From: Arachnopeziza araneosa
Lineage: Eukaryota; Ascomycota; Leotiomycetes; Helotiales; Arachnopezizaceae
Assembly: GCA_003988855.1 (NCBI GenBank)
Contig: QYAI01000064.1
Span: 62,001 to 126,000 of the forward strand
Direction of reading: 5' to 3'
Length of the DNA stretch: 64,000 nt
Positions 55,917-64,000 of the stretch are shown in pieces; within the stretch, counting starts at the first letter, position 1, and every line of letters starts with the position of its first letter. Made by a program: the position numbers and the translations under genes. The notes below the pieces were generated by a model, which worked only from the letters and a program-made list of their open reading frames with translations, did no database searches and was not told the DNA's origin.

Positions 55917-57069
55917 TTAGATAGTGATTAAAGGCGCATTGTATGAGACTTTTGCTCCAAGGGATTCAGCCTTCGCAAAGGCTGCTTCCATCTCTTCTCC
56001 CTACGACAAGATCAGTAAGGCTTCAATTGGTATGGTTTTTTGCGTACACTTTGCTTGTCGAAGTCAGGATTAGCTTCAGAGACACTGTCTAGATAGTGCC
56101 AAACGTCTGGATCAACAACCGCAATGCTGAGACCTTCGCAAGAAGTAGTTAGGTAAGAGTCGAAATTTTTACCAGGAATAATCGCAGCCGTCATGTCGGC
56201 AAGATCTCTTGGCGTTCGTGCAAGGCTACCCATACTAGTCAATTTGCTACCCTCCGCTTGACTACCTTTGAGATCGGTTGTACCGATAGTTGGTTTAAGA
56301 CCATACAGCGCAGCACGTAGCGCAGGTTGCACTATTGATCCATCTAATTCTGTTCCAATCGACAAGGGCGCAAATCCGGCGGCGACACCAACAGCGCTTC
56401 CGGAGGAAGAACCAGCAGGAGTCTGCGACCACAGACGTATCAGCATCATACCAGTTGCATCTAACGAGGAAGAAACAAACCGTGTGTCCAAGCCATTTCC
56501 CCTTTGGATCGACTCCACCATCAATATAGGGCGAATAAGTCTACAACGTCGTTAGCTCCTATGACATCGCTTACATCGCTAACATTACCTGTGATAGGGA
56601 CCCCAACCGATAAGTTTGCCGTGGCAATGATGATCGATCCTGTTTTCCTTAGTAGAAGGGGAATGGCAGAGTCTTCCTTCGTCTCATATCCTTGGCATGC
56701 TATAGTTCCACCTGTGGTCCGCAGACCAAACGAGGGTATGCAGAATTGATCCTGTAAGCATGAGCGAAATCATCGTCAGCGAAAAGATGGGTTTACCTTG
56801 AGAAGAATAGGAATGCCATGGAGTCTTGACCTGAGTCCGGACTTCTCTCTTTCGAGGTCGAGCGCACGAGCTTGGTCGAGTAGGAAGCTTTCCGGAGCTG
56901 TCGCAATGACCGCATTAAGTTTCATTCCACCGTGGTTGTGAAGAGCAATTTGGGAGAGATATATCTTCACAATCTCGACGCTCGTGATGTTACCAGCATC
57001 AAGAAGCATTCAAAGTTCTGCCGCTGTTGCCGTCAGGACGTCTAGTGTCTGACGAGCGGAAGCCATCAT
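55917..57069 (-). pseudogene. Amidase-signature enzyme, decayed
   Basis: Recognisable amidase (AS family; hydrolyses amides through a Ser-Ser-Lys triad). N-terminal LLDAGNITSVEIVKIYLSQI and LHGIPILLK are followed, after a clean intron, by FGLRTTGGTIACQGYETKED, then DGGVDPKGKWLGHT and the signature TPAGSSSGSAVGVAAGFAP...GTELDGSIVQPALRA (catalytic serines present). Lesions: TGA at codon 20 of the longest frame (57012-57010), in the place of an expected Arg codon (CGA to TGA is a single C-to-T change); a phase mismatch near 56540-56590; and a stop at 55917 that removes the C-terminal ~250 residues. Translation from the ATG just after the TGA is conceivable, but the missing C-terminus still argues for inactivation. 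Confidence 0.75.
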
Positions 57070-57140
57070 GAGAGTGGAGGATAATGCGCAGAGAAATAGA
57101 CGCAGTATCGGTTATCATGTGGGATTTCGAGGGCAGGGAG

Positions 57141-57659
57141 TTAGAACTTGAAATTTGCGAGCTCCTATTCATGATTTATTGTTACGGCTCGCTGGATTCA
57201 CTTTGAGGGATACGTACCGAGAGGTTTGCCTTGCCTATAACAATGCATCCTCCATCTATCAGGCACTGAACACAGCGTGCAGTCTCTTTTAGCTTCAATT
57301 CCATGAAGGCAAACGAGTCTCCAGTAGTCCGTAGGCCGAGATCTGAGTGCGTCGCGATATTGGCCTGATGGAGATTACCTAACTGTCTTGGTTAATGATC
57401 CGATACGTGCCTTAACAATGACTGGAATATCATGGAGAGGACCTCTAAGTGAGCCTCTGGCTCGCTCCTCATCGAGCTGCTTTGCAAAAGATAACACTCG
57501 TTCCTCTGGCGCGACCTCTACTAGAGCATGGAGCTTTGCACTGTGCTCTCGAATTTGATGGAAATACCGTTGAACGATGTCTACACTCGACAATTTTTCA
57601 TTCTTCAGCAAGTTGTGAAGCTCGCTAGCAGTAGCAGTGTACACGTTGAAGGACGCCAT
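57141..57659 (-). pseudogene. Second amidase, N-terminal third only
   Basis: Starts MASFNVYTATASELHNLLKN and runs through RGPLHDIPVIVK, then, after a 46-nt intron that would be GC-AG (57415-57370 region), ANIATHSDLGLRTTGDSFAF and GKANLS, then after another intron ELANFKF and a stop at 57141. Order and spacing match an amidase to about residue 160, before the Ser-Ser signature. The stop is followed 72 bases later by the start of the other amidase relic, in the same direction, so the two are tandem copies or pieces of a rearranged pair. No catalytic residues except the lysine (VIVK) remain. Confidence 0.7.
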
Positions 57660-58377
57660 TAAAGTTGGTAAAGCAGGATTTGAGGATGTTGATCGTTGTG
57701 CTCGTGCTCGGCTAATAGATAGGTGTGCCGCACGCAAACTTTCGGAGCAGAACCTTGGGCTGGAAATTGCGGTGCAGATCAGCTGGAAGAATACGGATGA
57801 CACCGAGGCTCCAAGATTGGGGGGATAGATCGTTCATGAGCTGTGTCTGACGATGAATTGGTAATTCAACGGACGGATTTGGTCGGATACATGAGCGAGG
57901 CAGGCGGAGAATTAAATCTGACCACTGTTCTCTCATATCATTTTTGTCAAGTTTTGACGTTGATGCTAAACAGCCCAAACGAGTTCCCAGAGAACCCAAA
58001 GTGGGCGCTTTGCAAAAATAAAACGGGAATTCTATCATTACGCAAAAAAATCCGAGCTTGATAATAATCTACTTGAACGTTGAAACTATTAATTAAAGTC
58101 CGTTTTAACTGTAAAGCTTTTCGGTATATATGCGTGGAACCCATGGAGAATGTATTAAATATTGCATACTTAGCATCGAGAAAGTAAGACTCACTCATTG
58201 TTGAACAAAGACATGCAAAAAGTCTCGGACTTCAGGGCCAATAGAGTTTGACTCACTGTAATTTTAGGGTGCCTCCCCTATTAAAAGAGCCTATAATACG
58301 GCTTTTTAAAAGCCTTCAGGCTCTAAATATAGGGTGTTTCAATACTAAGGTTAGTGAGGCCCTAGAAATTGTGAAAA
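57660..58377. other. Intergenic, AT-rich
   Basis: From about 57900 it is AT-rich with no coding signal. Lies between two decayed genes. Confidence 0.45.
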
Positions 58378-60604
58378 TCATAAGTTACAGGGCATTGCAG
58401 CGCCTCCAAAGCCCAAGGCCCCGTAGTCCGGAGACTTTTTGCGGGAACCTCCGTAATCAGTTCGAAATTTCGATCGGCCCGCTTCCACTGAGTATGACCA
58501 GCGGTTCGACATCCGTTTTGGTCGTTCGGCTACTACCTTTTTTCTTTGTGACTCTTCGCTTGATGTACTATGACGAACCCTCGCGCTCGAAGCATCGCTC
58601 GCAGTGCTTGGAAAAGAATCTGCGTTCTCTTTGTTCCCCTTAGTTGTATATGTCTCCAGAAAAGGAATCATATCCGTGTTCCGACCATGCAATCTTGCTA
58701 TTTTAAGAGCATTTCCATCTAGCACAGGATGATCTATACTTTGATATATACCCACGCCATTATCAAGAAGTATTTTTGCTATCTCTTGTTTGTCTTGTAG
58801 AGAACCTCTTGTCCTGCAGTAGACCAAACTGTGAAGCGCTGTTATAGAAACTGTTGTAAGATCACCGTAAAGGTAAGATTCCTTGATTAGATGTGTAGCT
58901 GCACATCCGCGTTCAATAAGCAGCCTCACGATCACCGGAGAGCTGTACACAGCTGCTAAATGTATTGAATAATTTCCAGAAAATAAAGAAAATTTCGAAT
59001 GTACGAGCGTGATCAGTGGAAACCAGCTGGAAATTGCACCCGAAGTGACTGTAATATAATCAAATCCAGCCCTGATAAAGGTCTCGAAAACTTCAGGGTT
59101 GTTGCATCCGCTTGTTATCAACTGCAGTACTACATTTTTTGGAAATTTTCCGTGATATTTTAGGATGACATCCAATGTAGCTTTGTGATGAGCGAGAATA
59201 GAAGAAGCATGAAAGGATTTGTTGGGTCTATTGGGCCTATTTGGCGGTCCAAATCCATGGGCCGGGATGGCTCGTGCAAGAATTCTTCTAGAGACGCACC
59301 ATCATAGTACAGCATCTCGACGCACGAAGTGCGAACGAGTAATAATGTAGTAGCAAGCGGATAGTAAGCTCTGCTACGCTTTTTTCTGATTTTAAAAACG
59401 TGTGCTGCATTTGCTCCGGCCTCGAGACACGCAGATAGCACTTTTTCGTCGTCTGCCACGACAGCCATGTAAAGTAGTTTGTTCATGTCAGCGGTTAGAG
59501 GAGCAGGAGCAAGAGCAGGAGCAGGCCGGGCTGGCGCATGAGACTCAGGCGCGTGCTCCCGTTCATTCGCGACAGGCTTACGTTTTATGCTCTCGGCCGG
59601 GCGCTGCCACTAATGGGGTAATATTAGCTTCAAATATACTGGTAATTTGTCTACTCGCATTTGTCGTTAGTATTTCTTTTGTATCCTCTACCTGCTCCCT
59701 CAATGCGCCTGCCATTCGCCTGTAGCCAGGGTCCTTATCATGGGAGAATCTGCACATACTCCTATGATCGGCAGGTATAGAAAAGCATGTCTCGTTTTCA
59801 CAATCAAGCCGAGCGTGATGATCCTCCACGACCTATTCACTGGAGTTAGAAATGATATCACGAGAGTTGAAGCAAAAGACAAGTGCCCCACCTTCCCAAA
59901 CCTCGCATCTCTTGGGCCTCGAGAACCGTATGGATATTAAGTTGTAAGCTCTCCAAAACAGGCAATCTTGATCTGATGGATGCAATGATCTCCGCGTCTG
60001 CCGACTTTCCAATAGCCTTGGCCAGTTTCGCTGCCGTTGTAGCCCATACCGCTAAATCAGCACCGCGGTGGGGAGTGCCTACGAAAACAACTCTCCAGCA
60101 CAGTATTTTCGAATAGCCGATGATCTTGCATATCGTCGTTGTCCGCTATATTCGGTTGCTTTGATCAGAGCCTGGCGGAAGTTAGCCAGTTCGCTAGATC
60201 AGAGGAGAGGTCTGTACCTGTTTGATCACAAGCCCTCCAAGGCTATGGCCCACGAAGATTATAGGTCTTGTTTTCTGCGGCTCCTCCTCTCGCTCTAGTT
60301 GGACATCTCTAAGAAGGTCTTGGGCGTGTGACAAGATGGACTGGTGCCCTTGGCGGTTGAAGAATCGGATTGGATTGCTATCATGGCCCAACTACAAGAC
60401 ATTAGATATTATAGGTACATTAGCACTATATCAGTGACTAACTGTCATAATTCTTGGGGAATGCGATCCTTGAGAAAGTCGCGGGGCCACATCTTGTCAG
60501 CTTGTGACCATGTGTTGGAGCTATCCCCACCTAGTCCATGCACAAATACAATGTCAGCCTCAATCGACTCAACACCCACAAAAAGGACTGTCATGCCAAG
60601 TTGA
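58378..60604 (-). pseudogene. Alpha/beta-hydrolase plus ankyrin-like protein, decayed
   Basis: The 5' part encodes a serine-hydrolase domain of the kind found at the N-terminus of fungal NLR-like proteins: ADIVFVHGLGGDSSNTWSQA, PIIFVGHSLGGLVIKQ (nucleophile elbow GHSLGG), FVGTPHRGADLAVWATTAAK and PADHRSMCRFSHDKDPGY. An 82-nt intron joins this in phase to a Pro/Ala-rich linker (ESHAPARPAPALAPAPL) and then to ankyrin-like helices (LLYMAVVADDEKVLSACLEA; IHLAAVYSSPVIVRLLIERG). No NACHT or NB-ARC ATPase lies between. Lesions: TGA at 60447-60445, frame slips near 60118-60138, 59826-59905 and 59180-59192. Four lesions in one gene make inactivation likely; the structure before decay would be a hydrolase-ankyrin protein. 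Confidence 0.7.
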
Positions 60605-63214
60605 GCCATGGTGCACGAGAGGCGGGTGCGCGTATGAAGTTTACGACTCTGTTAGTAATTCTTACGTTGTAAATAATGATACTAAGTCGATATGAGGGTA
60701 GGAAGTTGCGGTTCTAAGCAGGCTCCCCCAGCCTTACCAGCGGCTCCGCCGTTCAGATAAGAAGACGTGTTTGATGATAATTGGTGCTCGGACAGCGCCT
60801 GCATGAAGATAATCCCTATTCGAACACTAGAATATTTATATATTTTAAAAGTGCTTAGAAAATTCCACACACTTTACAGACTAAAAAAGAATACTGGAAA
60901 TTAGCCAGAGTCTAAAGTTAGCCACTCTAAATTGTGGTACTGTTGTGGCCGAATTCGGTCTTGAGCGGTTGAGTGGTGGCATTTTTTGGCTGATGAGAAG
61001 AGTAGGCAGTTGTAGCCAACAATGGAGGCCTCGGGACCAATCACATGATAGAAACCCGTGACTTCACGCTGAGGTCAAATAGGTGGAACAGTCTGATCTA
61101 TCCCACTTTAGATCAGGGCAATAAGCATAAACCACACACAAGAAGCTTACAAAATTAGGGATCAACCTAATTATGTTCTAAAAGCACCTATAAATGACAT
61201 CAGGCTGAGATATTAGTCACGTGCTCTTTGACAAGAGAGATTTCCAGGTTGACTTGCTCAAGCCGGACAAAATCTGGCAAGGAAACTCGAACTAAGCACA
61301 TAAGAGCTCACATGGGTTTTATTAAAAGCGAACTTGGGCTTTGGTGAAAGATGATCCATCTACTTTGTCACCTGCGACATACCACTGCGTTCAGAGCTGA
61401 CATAGATATGATGTAGTATCAAGAGTAAAACTGGGTGCTGCAGCGCAGGGTGCCGAAATCAGCCTCATTTTCCACGCCGTGGAGACTGAGTGTATATTAT
61501 TCAGTAGGCAGCTCAGAGGCCGTTGTTTGGTTGGCCTAGGGAGCGTCTGACGCCGACTCGGGCTCATTTCTGAGAAACTGGAGTAGATTGTCTGTCCATA
61601 TTCTTGAACCGTTCCACACATCACAACATCAACAGACCAACGTCCGATAAAGTGCGTGGGAGAATGCATTGCTCTGCACGGGATGGCCGTGAGGCTGAGA
61701 TGGCGAACTCCTGTGCGGAATCAACACCGGTGGTAATTGGATATTCAGGTTGGCACGTCTTGGCAGTATGGGAGATTGGCATGGCAATTCACAAATGTTG
61801 TTGGTGGGCCGTCGAACGAGTTGGTACGGCCGTTGTTTAAAGGCTGGACAGGGTCCCCTATTTATTGGTTGCAGAGCTGTCAAAGCCGCCCAGCCACTCA
61901 GCTCAGTCGAGTAAGATGGTCTGATATTGTTGCCTCCCTTGGTGCATTCTGCACGCCGGCGGGATCATCACAGTGTACAGTACAGTACAGTACTGTACCT
62001 GCGCAGACGGTCGAGTTCCTGGACTAATCTTATCAGTTTCTGATTTGGCTCCTGGTCGTTGGCGGAGAGCGGCTGATGAGCGAGTGCTGATAAGGGTGTG
62101 GCGTCGGGGAGGGCGTCACTTGGTGCGCCAGTCGATCACCGCAGTAGCTGTCTAATAAGCTTTCCAGCTGCGAGCAATCCGGCGTCTTCTCTCGGGGCTC
62201 CCGTCGTCAGCCACGACGACTAGAAAAGCTTCGCCTCGAGAACTGACGTCTGGTAAGGTGCGAGATGGACAACCCACAGGCGGACCATCTGATTCCGCCG
62301 AGGCAGGCCGCCGGGTATGCTGTCCATCACCCGTCATCGATCCCACCATGCACGCTGTGGCTGGAGGAGTCAGGAGATAGGGGAAATCCTTTCGCATATA
62401 CGAAGTATGTCTTGGGACTAAAAAGACACGCGCGCCACTTCCTTAACTGGCTCCTCTGCCCGGTCCAGGCCAGAGCACTGATCTATCTGATCCTGACCGC
62501 AACGGGGTAAATCCATGCCAGGAGAAAACGCTCCCAGATTGCAGAACTCAGCCTCGGAGATGAAGCATTCTCTCTTGCCATTCAATGTTGCGTGTAGCGT
62601 CATTTGCTTCAGAGCTGAGTGGCCATCTCATGAATTTGATCATCTCGTTTTTTTGGTTATGTTTCTGTTCCTGGCTGACGTCGGCACGCAATTGGAAGTT
62701 TCCCATCACGTCTGATAAGATGTGGATCCATCTCCAGACGTCATTCTCACTCCCCTAATCCCATGCATCTCGTTCCACCTCTGGCTCCTTCCCGTCGTCA
62801 CCAGGCGTTGCAGCTTGAGTCAGTCCAGCTCTAAATGCAGCGAGAGCATCTGCATCTGATGGAGAGCAACACCAGATAAGAGCGACGGCGCTGAGAGCTG
62901 AGTGATGTGTGTCGTGGAAATTTGAAATTTCCCCTTGGCGGTGCGGGGTCATGAATCATGTTTGGTTCTGGTCCATTTTCTGCTCAATACGCTCTGGTTC
63001 AAAAATGGGCGTCTCCGAGATGGTTGAATCAGGAAGGTCTAGAAGAGATACCTAGCCGACAACAGGCCATCCCATCAACAATAGGACCTGACTGGAACAT
63101 GGCTTGGATTGCATTGAGATCCATAGCGTCTATCCCCAGATTCAAATATCATCGGTTCCCTGCACCCTAAAAACATACCAAACCGTTGGTTTTGCTTTCT
63201 CGTCTGTGTTGACC
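60605..63214. other. Long intergenic region, 2.6 kb
   Basis: No gene I can support on either strand. Holds a short GTACA-type palindromic run at 61974-61998. The last few hundred bases are upstream of the carboxypeptidase. Confidence 0.45.
61974..61998. repeat. GTACA repeat forming a palindrome
   Basis: GTACAGTACAGTACAGTACTGTAC: three GTACA units running into their own reverse complement, able to form a small hairpin. No function assigned. Confidence 0.6.
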
Positions 63215-64000
63215 ATGCTGCTGTCAAGGTTTCACTCGTTGTTGGCTGCTGTCCTTGGCTGGCTCACCATCCTTGGTGGAGCTTCCGGCCGAAGATTAAA
63301 CGACAAAGCACACTGGAGAGGAGGCCCTGATAGAGCGACTCTGAAGGCCAGAGAAGATATCCCAGCGGTAGAAGAGCGCTCGACGAAATATCAATTTCTT
63401 ACCAAAGCCACGCAACGTGAGTGCTTGACCCCGCTACTGGAGATATGATTCATACTGACATCTCATAGCATATCAAGTTACGTCTCTGCCAGATGTTCCA
63501 TTCGATATTGGTGAGATGTATGCTGGTCTGGTGCCGGTTGATGTCAAAGACCCCTCTCGAGCTTTATACTTTGTTTTCCAACCGACAGTTGCTCCAAAGC
63601 CGGTGGACGAGGTTGTCATCTGGTTGAATGGAGGACCAGGTTTGTCTGTGGATCCCTCTGTCAAATCTCTCTGACTTCTTCTAGGGTGCAGTTCGCTTGA
63701 AGGTTTCTTCCAGGAGAATGGTAGATTTCTCTGGCCAACCGGGAGTGCCGTTCCCTATCAGAATGATTATTCTTGGGTCAAGTAAGTCCACAGATTCTCG
63801 CTTGGCTGATTATGTTCATACTAATCTAGAATAGTTTAACAAACGTTCTATGGTAAGATCACCTTGAATCATAAACCATCATATGGATATCTGGTGCTTC
63901 AAATGTCAATTGCACATAATTGGGCTGCTTGACTACCTCGCCATGTGATGACATAACTGACCTGTCAATAGGGTTGAACAACCAGTCGGCACTGGTTTCT
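63215..64000 (+). CDS. Serine carboxypeptidase (S10), 5' part
   Basis: Secreted or vacuolar exopeptidase, cut by the window end. Exons 63215-63416, 63469-63639, 63685-63781, 63835-63852 (18 nt) and 63972 onward keep phase. A signal peptide (MLLSRFHSLLAAVLGWLTIL) is followed by a propeptide-like region, then YQVTSLPDVPFDIGEMYAG, the oxyanion-region motif WLNGGPGCSSLEGFFQENG assembled across intron 2, and VEQPVGTGF at the end, the block that leads to the catalytic GESYAG further on. An in-frame ATG at 63104 adds 37 residues; the ATG at 63215 places the signal peptide at the start and is preferred. Confidence 0.92.

Noticed and set aside
1..64000. CRISPR array, rRNA or complete transposon
   Set aside because: No regularly spaced identical repeats with unique spacers, no rRNA-like stretch, and no transposase, reverse transcriptase or long terminal repeats were recognised.

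Overview
This window is nuclear DNA of a filamentous ascomycete (Pezizomycotina). Most genes are broken by short GT-AG introns (about 44-82 nt) with CTAAC/CTGAC-like branch sites, and exon phases close across them. The genes are typical of that group: HIR3, FMP52, a ChAPs exomer protein, SEC11, a rhodopsin-domain membrane protein, an F-box protein, a tyrosinase, a UstYa-family (DUF3328) protein and small secreted cysteine-rich proteins. A Leotiomycete is my inference from the long zinc-finger protein at 32.3-36.2 kb; it is not proven.

Layout. 1-10.7 kb: a purine/cytosine permease, a 137-aa secreted orphan, a J-domain protein with a 579-nt intron, folylpolyglutamate synthase, and an epimerase/dehydratase gene that has lost its middle. 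10.7-21.9 kb is gene-poor and accessory: a tRNA-like/SINE-like element, a small membrane protein, spaced copies of GCGTCGCCTTG, a C2H2 zinc-finger protein, a membrane-anchored tyrosinase, a 62-aa secreted cysteine-rich peptide and a UstYa-family oxidase homologue. 22-36.2 kb is mostly housekeeping: a ChAPs protein, a three-repeat protein with a homopolymer frameshift, HIR3, and a 1203-aa protein carrying an MIT-like segment and two Zn2Cys6 clusters. 36.5-43.6 kb: a carboxylesterase relic, an F-box protein, FMP52, a rhodopsin-domain protein, tandem repeats and a 70-aa Cys-rich protein. 44.4-55.7 kb is conserved core: kinesin, TBC-domain GAP, E2 enzyme, SEC11, a six-span membrane protein and a 176-aa orphan. 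55.9-60.6 kb is decayed: two amidase relics and a broken alpha/beta-hydrolase/ankyrin gene. The window ends inside a serine carboxypeptidase (S10).

The most interesting system is 14.2-20.5 kb. Tyrosinase and UstYa-type proteins together are the hallmark tailoring pair of fungal dikaritin-type ribosomal peptides. Here they flank a small secreted Tyr/Trp/Cys-rich peptide that lacks the usual tandem core repeats and Kex2 sites. The second is the MIT plus double Zn2Cys6 protein, whose domains do not normally occur together. All gene models were spliced by hand from splice signals and reading frame; no database search was possible.
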